A DNA stretch of 64,000 bases from Catenulispora sp. MAP5-51 (GCF_041261205.1 NZ_JBGCCH010000001.1:1-64000), one strand, 5' to 3'. Positions 45,501 to 55,369 are shown, numbered from the stretch's first letter. Numbers and translations: made by a program. The notes: generated by a model not told the origin, from the letters alone.

Positions 45501-46682
45501 GTGTCTCCGAACAGATCACCCCAGCCGCTGGCCGCCACCCCGGCCGCGACCGCCGTGCTGGCCATGGTCCTGACCGAGGGCCCGCTCAGCCGGGTCGATC
45601 TGGCGCGGCGGCTCGGCATCTCCTCGGCCGCCGTGACCAAGGCCGCCCGGCCCTTCCTCGACGACGGCTACCTGCACGAACTGGACTCCGAACGGACCGC
45701 GCCCGGCGCCGGCCGCCCGGTCAGCCCGCTGGCGATCACCCCCGACCGGGAGTTCGTCCTCGGGATGAAGGTCACCGCCGACGAGGTGATCGGCGTGGTC
45801 TGCGATCTGAAGGCACGGATCCGGACCTCGGCGCACCGCTCCCTGCCGGACTGCGAGCCGGCCACCGTCCTGGACACCCTCACCGTCCTGGCCGGCGAAC
45901 TGCTCGACTCCGATCCGCGGGTGCGGGCCAAGACGCGCTGCCTGGGACTGGCCGTCTCCGGCGACGTGGACCAGGCCGAAGGGCTGGTCCGGCTGTCCCC
46001 GCTGCTGGGCTGGGAGAACGTGGACCTGGCCGGCCCGGTGGGCGAGGCCACCGGTCTGGCCGTGGTGGTCCAGAACGATGTCAAAGCGCTCACAGTCGCC
46101 GAGCACTGGTTCGGCGAGGGCGTGGGCACCGACGACTTCACCCTGGTCACCGTCGGGGCCGGCATCGGCTGCGGCATCGTCACCGGCGGCCGGCTGCTGT
46201 CCGGCGCCTACGGGGTGGCCGGCGAGGTCGGCCACATCTGTGTCGACGCCTCAGGGCCGGTCTGCCACTGCGGCGCCCGGGGCTGTGTCGAGGCGATCGC
46301 CGCCACCGAGGCGATCGTCGGCCGGGCCCGGCAGCTGACCGGGCGCGGCGACCTCACCTTCACTGAGGCCGCCGAGCTCGCCCGGTCCGGGTCGGCCGGT
46401 TCGGAAGAGGTGCGCGCCCTGTTCTCCGAGGCGGGCACCGCGATCGGCCTGGGCATCACGGCCGTGGTCAACCTGATCGGCCCGGAGCGGATCGTGGTCT
46501 CCGGCGAGGGCCTGGACGCCTACGACCTGTTCGAGACCGAGATCCGCGAGGCGTACGCCACCCACGCCTTCGGTGCCGCGGCCCGCGCTCCGCTCACCAT
46601 CCGGCCGCTGCCGTTCGAGGAATGGGCTCGCGGCGCCGCCGCGGTCGGCATCCAGTCGCTGTTCGCACCGGCTCGCCGCTAG
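45501..46682 (+). CDS. ROK-family sugar-responsive repressor
   Basis: A 393-aa regulator with an N-terminal winged HTH (residues about 15-75, GPLSRVDLARRLGISSAAVT) and a ROK sugar-kinase-like domain. The latter includes the phosphate loop VGAGIGCGIVTGGRLLSG, the GHICVD histidine and the zinc site CHCGARGCVEAI. It probably represses the flanking glycan genes and is released by an imported sugar. The GTG at 45501 is chosen because the promoter hexamers end just before it, so the mRNA would be leaderless. An upstream TTG at 45465 coincides with the -35 box and lacks a ribosome-binding site. Confidence 0.9.
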   Translation: MSPNRSPQPLAATPAATAVLAMVLTEGPLSRVDLARRLGISSAAVTKAARPFLDDGYLHELDSERTAPGAGRPVSPLAITPDREFVLGMKVTADEVIGVVCDLKARIRTSAHRSLPDCEPATVLDTLTVLAGELLDSDPRVRAKTRCLGLAVSGDVDQAEGLVRLSPLLGWENVDLAGPVGEATGLAVVVQNDVKALTVAEHWFGEGVGTDDFTLVTVGAGIGCGIVTGGRLLSGAYGVAGEVGHICVDASGPVCHCGARGCVEAIAATEAIVGRARQLTGRGDLTFTEAAELARSGSAGSEEVRALFSEAGTAIGLGITAVVNLIGPERIVVSGEGLDAYDLFETEIREAYATHAFGAAARAPLTIRPLPFEEWARGAAAVGIQSLFAPARR

Positions 46683-46736
46683 CCACCGGCCGTATCGGCA
46701 CGGGCGAAAACCACACATCACCCACGCACCACGGGG

Positions 46737-46756
46737 ACCCGCTCTGCCGAGCGGGT
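46737..46756 (+). other. Small hairpin between ROK and binding-protein genes
   Basis: ACCCGCT (46737-46743) and AGCGGGT (46750-46756) form a 7-bp stem with a 6-nt loop, about 40 bases before the binding-protein ATG. It could attenuate read-through from the regulator gene or be part of the leader. Confidence 0.4.
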
Positions 46757-46795
46757 GACCTCTCATACCCGCATTCCCTCATTCAGGAGGACGTC

Positions 46796-48139
46796 ATGTC
46801 CCGTGGATCAAGCGCTTCACCCACAGATCGTATAGACGGCATAGGCCGCCGCAGCCTGCTGCGCGGCGCGATAGGCGGCGCGGGCCTGCTGCTCGCCGCC
46901 CCCGCCCTGGACGCCTGCGCCAAGAGCACCGCCTCCACCTCTTCCGGCAGCGGCGGCGGCGGTGGAAACCAAGTGACGTTCGGCTCCGACGGCTCCGACC
47001 CCACGCCCCGCAAGGCGTACGGCGCCCTCACCACCGCGTTCACCGCCGCCAGCGGCATGCAGGTCCGCACCAACGTCCTGGACCACAACAGCTTCGCCCA
47101 GCAGATCACCGCCTACCTCCAGGGCACCCCGGAGGACGTGGTCACCTGGTTCGCCGGCTATCGCATGCAGTTCTTCGCGCAGAAGAACCTGCTGCACCCG
47201 ATCGACGACGTCTGGGACGCCATCGGCGCCAACTTCTCCGACGCCGCGAAGAAGCTGAGCCTGGGCCTGGACGGCAAGGCCTACTTCGTCCCGCTCTACA
47301 ACTACCCGTGGGGCGTCTTCTACCGGAAGAGCCTGTTCCAGGCCAAGGGCTACCAGCCGGCGGCCGACTGGGACAGCTTCGTGGCGCTGTGCGGCCAGAT
47401 GAAGAAGGACGGCCTGTCCCCGCTCGCGGCGGGCTTCGGCGGCGGCGACTCCTGGACCAACCTGGGCACCTTCGACTATCTCAACCTGCGGATCAACGGC
47501 TACGACTTCCACATGCAGCTGATGGGCGGCAAGGTCTCCTGGTCCGACCCGCGTCTGAACGCCGTGATGGACCACTGGCGGCAGATCGCGGCGTTCAACC
47601 AGGCCGGCGCCTCCGGGCGCAAGTGGCAGGACGCGGCGCAGTCGGTGTTCGACAAGAAGTCCGGGATGACGGTCACAGGCCTGTTCATGGGCCAGGCCAT
47701 CACCGACGAGACGCTGCGCGACGACATGGACTTCTTCCCCTTCCCGGCCATCGACCCGACCCACGGCCAGGACGCCGTCGAGGCACCCACCGACGGGTTC
47801 GTGCTGAGCGCCAAGGCCAAGCACGCCGACGCGGCCAAGAAGATGCTCGAGTGGATCGGCACCCCGGCCGCTGAAACGGTTTACGCCGGTGTCGACCCGA
47901 GCAACGTCGGGGCCAGCACCAAGGCCGACGCCGGCAAGTACAACGCGCTCCAGCAGAAGTCGGCGCAGCTGATCGCCTCGGCGAAGTACATCACCCAGTT
48001 CGGCGACCGGGACAGCGACCCCGGCTTCATCTCCGCCGTCGTCGAACCCGGATTCGCGCAGTGGCTGGCCTCGCCCGACGACGGCGCGTCCACGCTGAAG
48101 AAGATCGAATCGCAGCGCTCCCAGTACTTCACGTCCTGA
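46796..48139 (+). CDS. Sugar ABC transporter substrate-binding lipoprotein
   Basis: A 447-aa family 1 extracellular solute-binding protein. A twin-arginine signal (GRRSLLRGAIGGAG) ends in the lipobox LDAC, so it is a Tat-exported lipoprotein. A serine/glycine linker then leads to the binding fold (VTFGSDGSDPTPRKAYGALT onward) with FAGYRMQFFAQKNLLHPIDD and YNYPWGVFYRKSLF. A strong AGGAGG lies 5 nt before the ATG. It is the first gene of the import operon, followed by two permeases. Family 1 binders with this spacing take up oligosaccharides; the ligand is presumably a fragment of the glycan attacked by the neighbouring hydrolases. Confidence 0.93.
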   Translation: MSRGSSASPTDRIDGIGRRSLLRGAIGGAGLLLAAPALDACAKSTASTSSGSGGGGGNQVTFGSDGSDPTPRKAYGALTTAFTAASGMQVRTNVLDHNSFAQQITAYLQGTPEDVVTWFAGYRMQFFAQKNLLHPIDDVWDAIGANFSDAAKKLSLGLDGKAYFVPLYNYPWGVFYRKSLFQAKGYQPAADWDSFVALCGQMKKDGLSPLAAGFGGGDSWTNLGTFDYLNLRINGYDFHMQLMGGKVSWSDPRLNAVMDHWRQIAAFNQAGASGRKWQDAAQSVFDKKSGMTVTGLFMGQAITDETLRDDMDFFPFPAIDPTHGQDAVEAPTDGFVLSAKAKHADAAKKMLEWIGTPAAETVYAGVDPSNVGASTKADAGKYNALQQKSAQLIASAKYITQFGDRDSDPGFISAVVEPGFAQWLASPDDGASTLKKIESQRSQYFTS

Positions 48140-48188
48140 TGGCGGCCGGCGAGCGGATCGGTCGGAAATGGCCGGAAAGGGGAGTGGC

Positions 48189-49157
48189 ATGGCCCTCACA
48201 GCCGAAGTGACCGGCAAGAACGCCAAGTCCAGGGCACCACGGCGCGGCTCCCGCATGCGGGTGCTGTCGGTCGGGGACAAGGCGTTCCTGGCAGTGCTGA
48301 TCGGGGTGCCGCTGCTCGCGCTGCTCGCCTTCGTCTGGCTCCCGGCGCTGGCCTCGGTCGGGATCTCCTTCACCCAGTGGGACGGCATCGGGTTCGACTC
48401 GATCCACTGGGTCGGCCTGCAGAACTACAAGAACATCTTCACGAACTACCCGCCGTTCTGGCCGGCCGTGGAGCACAACGTCATCTGGATGGTGTTCACC
48501 GCGCTGGTGCCCACGCCGGCCGGCATCTTCCTGGCCTACCAACTGGACCGCAAGATCCGGTTCAGCCGGGTCTACCAGATGGCCATCTTCCTGCCGGTGG
48601 TGCTGTCCACGGCTGTCGTCGGGTTCATCTGGGAGATCATCTACGACCCGGACCACGGATTGCTCAACAGCGCGCTGGGGACCAACAACCCCTCCGGCAA
48701 GCACTACATCGACTGGCTCGGCAACCCGCACCTGAACCTGTGGGCGGTGCTGGTGGCCTCGGCGTGGCGGCACACCGGCTACGTGATGATCCTGTACTTG
48801 GCCGGCCTGAAGAGCGTCGACCCCTCGTTGCGCGAGGCCGCCGCGATCGACGGCGCCAACGGCCGTCAGACCTTCCTGCGGGTGATCGTGCCGGCGATGA
48901 AGCCGATCAACGTGACGATCATCGTCATCACGGTGATGGAGTCGCTGCGCGCCTTCGACATGGTCTACGTGCTCTCCGGCAACAACGGCAGCAAACAGGG
49001 CATGGAGCTGCTGTCCCTGCTGATCACCAACAACACCGTCGGCGAGTCGCCCCGTCCGGGGTACGGCTCGGCGCTGGCCACCGTGCTGCTGGTGGTGTCG
49101 CTCGGCGCGATCGTCACCTTCCTCGTGCAGAACTTCCGGAAGGAGCGCCAGGCATGA
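48189..49157 (+). CDS. Sugar ABC transporter permease (MalF-like)
   Basis: A 322-aa inner-membrane permease with six predicted helices. The first (FLAVLIGVPLLALLAFVWLP) follows a basic cytoplasmic N-terminus. The ATPase-coupling EAA loop reads EAAAIDGANGRQTFLRVIVP. The ATG at 48189 is chosen because AAAGGGGAG precedes it; an earlier ATG at 48168 lacks a ribosome-binding site. The stop overlaps the second permease ATG. No ATP-binding gene is present in the locus, as is usual where a shared MsiK-type ATPase serves several importers. Confidence 0.93.
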   Translation: MALTAEVTGKNAKSRAPRRGSRMRVLSVGDKAFLAVLIGVPLLALLAFVWLPALASVGISFTQWDGIGFDSIHWVGLQNYKNIFTNYPPFWPAVEHNVIWMVFTALVPTPAGIFLAYQLDRKIRFSRVYQMAIFLPVVLSTAVVGFIWEIIYDPDHGLLNSALGTNNPSGKHYIDWLGNPHLNLWAVLVASAWRHTGYVMILYLAGLKSVDPSLREAAAIDGANGRQTFLRVIVPAMKPINVTIIVITVMESLRAFDMVYVLSGNNGSKQGMELLSLLITNNTVGESPRPGYGSALATVLLVVSLGAIVTFLVQNFRKERQA

Positions 49158-50110
49158 CCACCACCACCGGGACCGGCCTGCCCAAGGCTTCATCGAGTTC
49201 ACCGACGGCGGCCCGGGCCGGCCGGACGGGCAAAAAGGGCAGCGCGCCGTCCGGAACCCGCAAGCCGCGCGGGATCGGCCGGCACGTGTTCCTGGCAACC
49301 GTCTCGATCGGCTGGCTGATCCCGCTGCTGTGGGCGCTGTTCACCTCGCTGCGGTCCTACTCCGACACCGCCGAACACGGCTATCTGAGCTGGCCGCACG
49401 GGTTGAGCTTCGACAACTTCAGCACCGCCTTCGACCAGTCCGGGATGCCGCACTTCTTCTGGAACAGCCTGCTGATCACCGTCCCGGCGGTGCTGCTGAC
49501 CCTGCTGTTCGCCTCGGCCGTGGCGTTCTTCGTCTCCCGGTTCGACTTCCGGTTCAACATCGCGCTGCTGATGCTGTTCACCGCCGGGAACCTGCTGCCG
49601 GCCCAGGTGATCATCACTCCGCTGTACAAGCTCTACCTGCAACTGCCTCTGCCGAGCTTCCTGAGCGGATCAGGGTACTTCTACGACTCGGCGTTCGGCG
49701 TCATCACCATCCACGTCGCCTACCAGTGCGGCTTCTGCGTCTTCGTGCTCAGCAACTACATGCGCACGATCCCGCGGGAGATCAGCGAGGCGGCGCTGGT
49801 GGACGGCGCGCCGGTGTGGCGGCAGTACTTCCAGATCATCCTGCCGCTGTGCCGGCCGGCGTTCGCCGCGCTGGCCACGCTGGAGTCCATCTGGATCTAC
49901 AACGACTTCTTCTGGTCGCTGATCCTCATGGAGACCGGGGACAAGCGTCCGGTCACCTCGGCCCTGGCCGGGCTGTCCGGCGAGTACTTCACCAATCCCA
50001 ACCTCATCGCCGCCGGGGCCTTGATGACCTGCGTCCCGACGCTGGCCATCTATCTGGTCCTGCAGCGCCACTTCGTGGGCGGCCTGACCATCGGGGCGAG
50101 CAAGACCTGA
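49154..50110 (+). CDS. Sugar ABC transporter permease (MalG-like)
   Basis: A 318-aa permease pairing with the preceding one. A Ser/Thr/Lys-rich N-terminus of about 45 residues is followed by six helices and the EAA loop EAALVDGAPVWRQYFQIILP. The C-terminus QRHFVGGLTIGASKT is typical of MalG-type subunits. The ATGA overlap at 49154-49157 couples its translation to the first permease. The next gene, a secreted alpha-galactosidase, starts 55 bp downstream, probably in the same transcript. Confidence 0.93.
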   Translation: MTTTTGTGLPKASSSSPTAARAGRTGKKGSAPSGTRKPRGIGRHVFLATVSIGWLIPLLWALFTSLRSYSDTAEHGYLSWPHGLSFDNFSTAFDQSGMPHFFWNSLLITVPAVLLTLLFASAVAFFVSRFDFRFNIALLMLFTAGNLLPAQVIITPLYKLYLQLPLPSFLSGSGYFYDSAFGVITIHVAYQCGFCVFVLSNYMRTIPREISEAALVDGAPVWRQYFQIILPLCRPAFAALATLESIWIYNDFFWSLILMETGDKRPVTSALAGLSGEYFTNPNLIAAGALMTCVPTLAIYLVLQRHFVGGLTIGASKT

Positions 50111-50165
50111 GCTGTACCTGTATCTGTTCTCGTCGTTCGCGGGGGTCACCGAAGGGGAAATCAGC

Positions 50166-51986
50166 ATGCGTACACGTATCGAACGGCCGCGCCGCGCGGC
50201 CGTGCTCGCGGCCCTGCTCGGCACGCTGCCGGCGCTCGGCCTGATCCAGCTCCCGGCCGCGGCGGGCGCGTCCGGGAACGCTGGCGGTTCGGGTCGGGAT
50301 GCAAACGGCGGCACCGTCGCCGCCAAGCCCTACATGGGCTGGAGCAGCTGGAGCCTGGAGTCCACCACCGCCCCCGGCGTCAACGCCGCCGGCCAGGGCG
50401 GCTCGCTCACCGAAGCCGAGGTGCTCGCGAACGCCGACGTCATGGCCGCCAAGCTGAAGTCGCACGGCTACACCTACGTCAACATCGACGCCGGCTGGTG
50501 GATGGACGACCAGTGGAAGACGGAGTACGACGGCAACGGCATCCCCAAGGCCGACCCGACGCGCTTCCCCGACGGCATCAAGGCCGTCGCCGACCACGTC
50601 CACAAGGAGGGCCTCAAGCTCGGCCTGTACCTGCCGGTCGGGCTGGAGATCGCCGACTACCAGGCCGGCAACTTCCCGATCGCCGGCGCGCCGCAGTGCC
50701 ACACCCATGACATCGTCTATCCCGACCTGCGCACCACCAACGGCTGGGACAGCGCCTACAAAATCGACTTCTCCAACCCCTGCGCGCAGAAGTTCATCGA
50801 CTCCGAGGCCAACCGCATGGCCTCCTGGGGCATGGACTTCCTGAAGCTGGACGGCGTCGGGCCGGGGTCGGTGAAGAGCGGCAACAACTACGACAACACC
50901 ACCGACGTCGCCGCCTGGTCCCAGGCCCTGAAGAAGACCGGGCGGAACATCCAGTTCGTCCTGTCCTGGTCGCTGGACCACGCGCACGTGGCGACCTGGC
51001 AGCAGTACTCCAACGGCTGGCGGATCGACACCGACGTCGAGTGCTACTGCAACTCGCTGGTGACCTGGCAGAACTCTGTGGTGGGACGCTGGACCGACGT
51101 CATCCCGTGGATCGCCGACGCCGGCCCCGGCGGCTGGAACAACCTGGACTCCCTGGACGTCGGCGTCGGCTCGATGGACGGCCTCACCGACGACGAGCGC
51201 CAGAGCTACATGACGCTGTGGGCGATCGAGGCCGCGCCGCTGTACACCGGCGACGACCTGACCAAGCTCGACTCCTACGGCCTGTCGCTGCTGAGCAACG
51301 ACGAGGTGATCGCGGTCGACCAGGCCGGGCACCCGGCGCGGCCGCTGACGCAGGACACCGACCAGCAGGTCTGGTACAGCCGCAACCCCGACGGCTCGCT
51401 CACCGTGGCGCTGTTCAACCTCGGCACCGCGCCGGCGACCGTCACCGCTCCCTTCTCTTCGCTGGGCATCGCCGCCGGCAGCTCGGCGACGGTACGGGAC
51501 CTGTGGTCGCACCAGAGCCTGGGCACCATGTCCGGCCAGTTCTCCGCGACCCTGCCGGCGCACGGCTCGCGGCTGCTGACGGTCGTACCGAGCGGCGGAA
51601 GCCTGGTGTCGTATGAGGCCGAGTCGCCGACCAACGTCCTGTCCGGCGGCGCCGCCGTCAGCGGGTGCAGCGGCTGCTCCGGCTCGCAGAAGGTCGGCAG
51701 CCTCGGACACGAGGGCGCCCTGACGTTCACCGGCGTGCAGGCCGCGAAGGCCGGCACGCGCACCGTCACCGTGGTCTACGACGACGGCGACACCAACGGC
51801 CGTCCGCTCACCTACAGCGTGAACGGCGGAGCGCAGACCACGATCCAGGCCCCCGGCACCGGCGGCTGGAACACGGTCGGCACCCTGACGATCTCGGTGC
51901 CGCTGCGCGCCGGATCCAACACCATCACCTTCACCGGCCCCGACTCGAACACCTACTCGCCCGACATCGACCGGATCATGCTGTGA
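50166..51986 (+). CDS. Secreted GH27 alpha-galactosidase with C-terminal CBM35-like domain
   Basis: A 606-aa exported enzyme. The signal peptide covers residues 1-about 35. The GH27 barrel starts at KPYMGWSSWSLEST and includes YTYVNIDAGWWMDD. Nucleophile Asp229 is in FLKLDGVG, and the acid/base Asp290 follows the family arginine by four residues in WRIDTDVE. An antiparallel beta domain follows, then (about 480-606) a carbohydrate-binding module of the CBM35/CBM6 type starting YEAESPTNVLSGGAAVSGCS. It should remove terminal alpha-galactose from polymeric or oligomeric glycans outside the cell. AAGGGGAAAT precedes the ATG. Its stop overlaps the GTG of the GH95 gene. Confidence 0.94.
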   Translation: MRTRIERPRRAAVLAALLGTLPALGLIQLPAAAGASGNAGGSGRDANGGTVAAKPYMGWSSWSLESTTAPGVNAAGQGGSLTEAEVLANADVMAAKLKSHGYTYVNIDAGWWMDDQWKTEYDGNGIPKADPTRFPDGIKAVADHVHKEGLKLGLYLPVGLEIADYQAGNFPIAGAPQCHTHDIVYPDLRTTNGWDSAYKIDFSNPCAQKFIDSEANRMASWGMDFLKLDGVGPGSVKSGNNYDNTTDVAAWSQALKKTGRNIQFVLSWSLDHAHVATWQQYSNGWRIDTDVECYCNSLVTWQNSVVGRWTDVIPWIADAGPGGWNNLDSLDVGVGSMDGLTDDERQSYMTLWAIEAAPLYTGDDLTKLDSYGLSLLSNDEVIAVDQAGHPARPLTQDTDQQVWYSRNPDGSLTVALFNLGTAPATVTAPFSSLGIAAGSSATVRDLWSHQSLGTMSGQFSATLPAHGSRLLTVVPSGGSLVSYEAESPTNVLSGGAAVSGCSGCSGSQKVGSLGHEGALTFTGVQAAKAGTRTVTVVYDDGDTNGRPLTYSVNGGAQTTIQAPGTGGWNTVGTLTISVPLRAGSNTITFTGPDSNTYSPDIDRIML

Positions 51987-54379
51987 CCTCTCACGATCTG
52001 GTGCTGGCGTGGCCTCGACCGGCGGACAGCTGGTTCGAGGCCGCGCCGGCCGGGAACGGCCGGCTGGCCGCCATGGTCTGTGGCACCACAGTCATTGGCG
52101 GCCGGCGGCTGGGCCACTGGCAGATCAACGACTCCACGGTCTGGTCCGGCACCCCTTCGACTCCGGCCGAGGGGCTCACCGACGTTATGGCCGCCGGTGC
52201 GGGTCCGGACCGGCTGGAAGAAGTGCGTGCGGCGATCCGGGCGCAGGACTACCGGCGTGCCGAGCAGCTGCTGATGTCCTTCGAGGGCCGGTACAGCCAG
52301 GAGTACCTGCCGTTCGTCGACCTGTGGATGTCGCTCGACGGCGAGGGCGACTACCTCGGCCGGACGCTCAACCTCGACAACGGCGTCGTCGCCGAGGAGA
52401 TGGTTCTCGACGGAGGTCGGCGCGCTGTTCGCCGGACGTGGGCGAGCCGGCCGGCCGGTGCGCTGTGCGTCGTGCTGGAAGTCGCCGAGGGCACCGCCGA
52501 CATCGACCTCGAACTCACGTCCGAGCTGCGGGTCGTGCAGCGCACCGGTCTGAGCATCGCCGTCGAGATCCCCGTGGACGGCGCCCCGACCCACGAGCCG
52601 ACCGCCGAGCCGCACCGATATTCCTACGGCCCCGTCGACGGCTACGACCCGTACGCCGTGGCCGCGATGGCGCTCGACACCGACGGCACCGTGCACGTCG
52701 CCGACGGCGTCGCCCGCGTGACCGGACTGTCGCGCCTGCTGCTCGTGCTGACCAGCTCGACCGGCGGCGCCGACTTCTGGTCGGGGAACGGCCCGGTGTC
52801 CCGCGAAGGACACCGCGACCGCGCCGCGCGCAACGCCCAGGCGGCACTGCGGCTCGGAACCGATCAGCTGCTGCACGACCACGAGAACGACCTGCGTGCC
52901 CTGCTCGGCGGCATGGAACTGACGATCGGCGCGCGCCGTGCCGGGACGTTCGACGTGGCCGAGGAGGTGTTGTCCGGCAAGGACGAACACTTGACGGCGA
53001 CCGTGATCGTCCAGCTCGGGCGCTATCTGCTGGCCTCGGCGTCCCGGCCCGGCGGCGGACCCCCGCCGACGTTGCAGGGCATCTGGAACCGGGAGATCAG
53101 CCCGCCGTGGTCGTCGAACTACACCCTGAACATCAATACCCAGATGAACTACTGGGGCGCCGAGACGGCCGGGCTCGGCGCGTGCCACGACCCGCTGTTC
53201 CGGCTGATCGAGCGGCTCTCGGAGACCGGGGCGCCGGTCGCCCGGCAGCTCTATGACGCGCGCGGCTGGCTGGCCCATCACAACACTGACATGTGGGGCT
53301 GGGCGCTGCCGGTCGGGATGGGCCACGGGAGCCCATCCTGGGCGATCTGGATGATGGGCGGCGTCTGGCTGACCCAGCATCTGTGGGAGCACTACGAATT
53401 CAATCAGGACCTTGACTTCTTGCGCCAGCGTGCCTGGCCGCTGATGCGCGGCTGTGCCGAGTTCTGCCTGGACTGGCTGGTGGAGGGCCCGGACGGGCTG
53501 CTCGACACGATCCCGTCCACCTCGCCGGAGAACCTGTTCATCTCGGCCGAGGGCACGATCGAGTCCCTGTCGGTCTCGACGGCGATGGACATGGCCTTGA
53601 TCAGGGCCCTGTTCATCCGCTGTCTGGCAGCCGCCGAACTACTCGCGGTCGAGGATCCGGTGTGCGCCGAGATCAGTACCGCGTTGTCCCGGCTGCGGGC
53701 GCCGGGCCTGACCGCCGACGGCCGGTTGCTGGAGTGGGGCCAGGACCACGTCGAGCAGGATCCGCAGCACCGGCACATGTCCCAGATGATCGCCGTCTAC
53801 CCGCTCGACCAGATCGATCCGGACCGGACACCGGTGCTGGCCGGTGCGGCGCTGGCCACGTTGGAGGGCCGCGGACCCGGGGCGATGGGCTGGTCCTGGT
53901 CCTGGAAGATCGCGCTGCGAGCTCGGCTCCGTGACGCCGCCACGGCCCGCGAGCTGCTGCTGGAGGCCACGCGGCCGTTTCCCGGCGATCCGGACCAGCC
54001 CGGTCCGGTCACCGGCACGGAGTGGGGAGGGCTGCTGCCCAACCTGTTCAGCACCCACCCGCCCTTCCAGATGGACGGGAACTACGGCCTGATGGCCGCG
54101 GTGGTGGAGATGCTGGTGCAGAGCCAGGGCGGCGTTATCAGGGTCCTGCCGGCACTGCCGGAGCAGTGGCCCGACGGCGCGTGTCGCGGCATCCGCTGCC
54201 GAGGCGGCCTGGCTGTGGACCTGGCCTGGAGTGATGGCCGGCTCGCCGCGTTGACCGTGCGCCGGTTGCACGGCGATGGCGGCCCGGTTCAGCTGGAGTA
54301 CCAAGGCAGGCGAAGCCAGATCCAGATGCCCCGCGGTTCCTCGGTGGACCTCGGCGCGGATCTGGAGGTCTTGTGCTGA
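51983..54379 (+). CDS. GH95 alpha-L-fucosidase/alpha-L-galactosidase, cytoplasmic
   Basis: A 798-aa glycosidase of GH95 with the N-terminal beta region (WFEAAPAGNGRLAAMVCG), helical linker, (alpha/alpha)6 barrel and C-terminal beta domain. By family knowledge (AfcA of Bifidobacterium) catalysis needs an Asn-x-Asn pair, a glutamate and an aspartate. These appear as TLNINTQMNYWGAE, PSTSPENLFIS and FQMDGNYGLMAA. There is no signal peptide, so it acts on imported oligosaccharides. GH95 enzymes remove alpha-1,2-L-fucose or alpha-L-galactose, and the sequence does not settle which. The GTG at 51983 overlaps the GH27 stop, and its stop lies 7 bases into the next gene. Confidence 0.93.
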   Translation: MTSHDLVLAWPRPADSWFEAAPAGNGRLAAMVCGTTVIGGRRLGHWQINDSTVWSGTPSTPAEGLTDVMAAGAGPDRLEEVRAAIRAQDYRRAEQLLMSFEGRYSQEYLPFVDLWMSLDGEGDYLGRTLNLDNGVVAEEMVLDGGRRAVRRTWASRPAGALCVVLEVAEGTADIDLELTSELRVVQRTGLSIAVEIPVDGAPTHEPTAEPHRYSYGPVDGYDPYAVAAMALDTDGTVHVADGVARVTGLSRLLLVLTSSTGGADFWSGNGPVSREGHRDRAARNAQAALRLGTDQLLHDHENDLRALLGGMELTIGARRAGTFDVAEEVLSGKDEHLTATVIVQLGRYLLASASRPGGGPPPTLQGIWNREISPPWSSNYTLNINTQMNYWGAETAGLGACHDPLFRLIERLSETGAPVARQLYDARGWLAHHNTDMWGWALPVGMGHGSPSWAIWMMGGVWLTQHLWEHYEFNQDLDFLRQRAWPLMRGCAEFCLDWLVEGPDGLLDTIPSTSPENLFISAEGTIESLSVSTAMDMALIRALFIRCLAAAELLAVEDPVCAEISTALSRLRAPGLTADGRLLEWGQDHVEQDPQHRHMSQMIAVYPLDQIDPDRTPVLAGAALATLEGRGPGAMGWSWSWKIALRARLRDAATARELLLEATRPFPGDPDQPGPVTGTEWGGLLPNLFSTHPPFQMDGNYGLMAAVVEMLVQSQGGVIRVLPALPEQWPDGACRGIRCRGGLAVDLAWSDGRLAALTVRRLHGDGGPVQLEYQGRRSQIQMPRGSSVDLGADLEVLC

Positions 54380-55350
54380 CCGATCTGGACACGCCTGGAC
54401 TGTGGGAGTATCGCAGTGCTCATCAGGAGCCTGATGACTTCGACGATTTCTGGCAGGCCACCCTCTCCGAAGCGGCCGACATCCCTGTGGACGTGAAGCT
54501 GGTACCGGTCGAAACGGGACTGCTGACGGTCGACGTCTTCGACGTCACCTTCGCCGGATTCGGAGGCGCTCCGATCCGGGCGTGGCTGCGGCTGCCGCGT
54601 GCGGTTTCCGGTCCGCTGCCGGCGGTAGTGCAGTTCCACGGCTATGGAAGCGGACGCGGCCACGCGTTGGACGATCTGCTCTGGGCCAGCGCCGGTTACG
54701 CGCATCTGCTGGTGGACGTACGCGGCCAGGGCGGCGGGTACGCGGGCGGCGACACCGGGGATCCATCCGGTTCCGGGCCGTCCGCGCCGGGGTTCCTCAC
54801 CCGGGGGATCGAGAGCCCGCAGACGTACTTCTATCGGCGCGTCTTCGCCGATGCGGTACGGGCAGTGGAGGTGTTGCGCCAGCATGAAGCGGTCGATGCC
54901 CGGCGCGTCAACGTCTTCGGTGCGAGCCAGGGCGGCGGAATCGCGTTGGCTGTCGCCGGTCTCGCGACTGATCTGGCCGGGGTATTCGTTCAGGCGCCCT
55001 TCCTCTGCGACATCCGCCGCGCGACGCTGATCACTGATACCGATCCCTACCACGAGATCAGCCGCTACCTGGCCGCACACCGCACGTCGGTCGATCTGGT
55101 GTTCGGCACCCTCGGGTACTTCGACGCCATCGGCTTCGCCCGCCGGGCCACCGCCCCGGCGTGGTTCTCCGCGGGTCTGATGGACGACGTCTGCCCGCCA
55201 TCCACCGTCTTCGGCGCGTACCACGCCTACGCCGGCCCGAAGCAGATCAAGGTCTGGGACTACAACGGACACGACGCCGGCGGCTCGCACGACCTGGCGA
55301 CCGCGCTCGCGGCGTTCGGGACCGGCCTTCCCCGGCACGCAGAATCCTGA
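54373..55350 (+). CDS. CE7-family acetyl esterase (acetylxylan esterase/cephalosporin C deacetylase type)
   Basis: A 325-aa alpha/beta hydrolase of carbohydrate esterase family 7. The family RGQGG motif occurs in LVDVRGQGGGYAGGD. The nucleophile serine is in VFGASQGGGIALAVA, the catalytic aspartate in GLMDDVCPPSTVFG and the histidine in YNGHDAGGSHD. CE7 enzymes deacetylate imported acetylated oligosaccharides in the cytoplasm, and no signal peptide is seen here. The GTG start overlaps the GH95 stop and follows TGGAGG. Its presence implies that the glycan handled by this locus carries O-acetyl groups. Confidence 0.92.
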   Translation: MLTDLDTPGLWEYRSAHQEPDDFDDFWQATLSEAADIPVDVKLVPVETGLLTVDVFDVTFAGFGGAPIRAWLRLPRAVSGPLPAVVQFHGYGSGRGHALDDLLWASAGYAHLLVDVRGQGGGYAGGDTGDPSGSGPSAPGFLTRGIESPQTYFYRRVFADAVRAVEVLRQHEAVDARRVNVFGASQGGGIALAVAGLATDLAGVFVQAPFLCDIRRATLITDTDPYHEISRYLAAHRTSVDLVFGTLGYFDAIGFARRATAPAWFSAGLMDDVCPPSTVFGAYHAYAGPKQIKVWDYNGHDAGGSHDLATALAAFGTGLPRHAES

Positions 55351-55369
55351 GATTGGACGGACGACTTCC

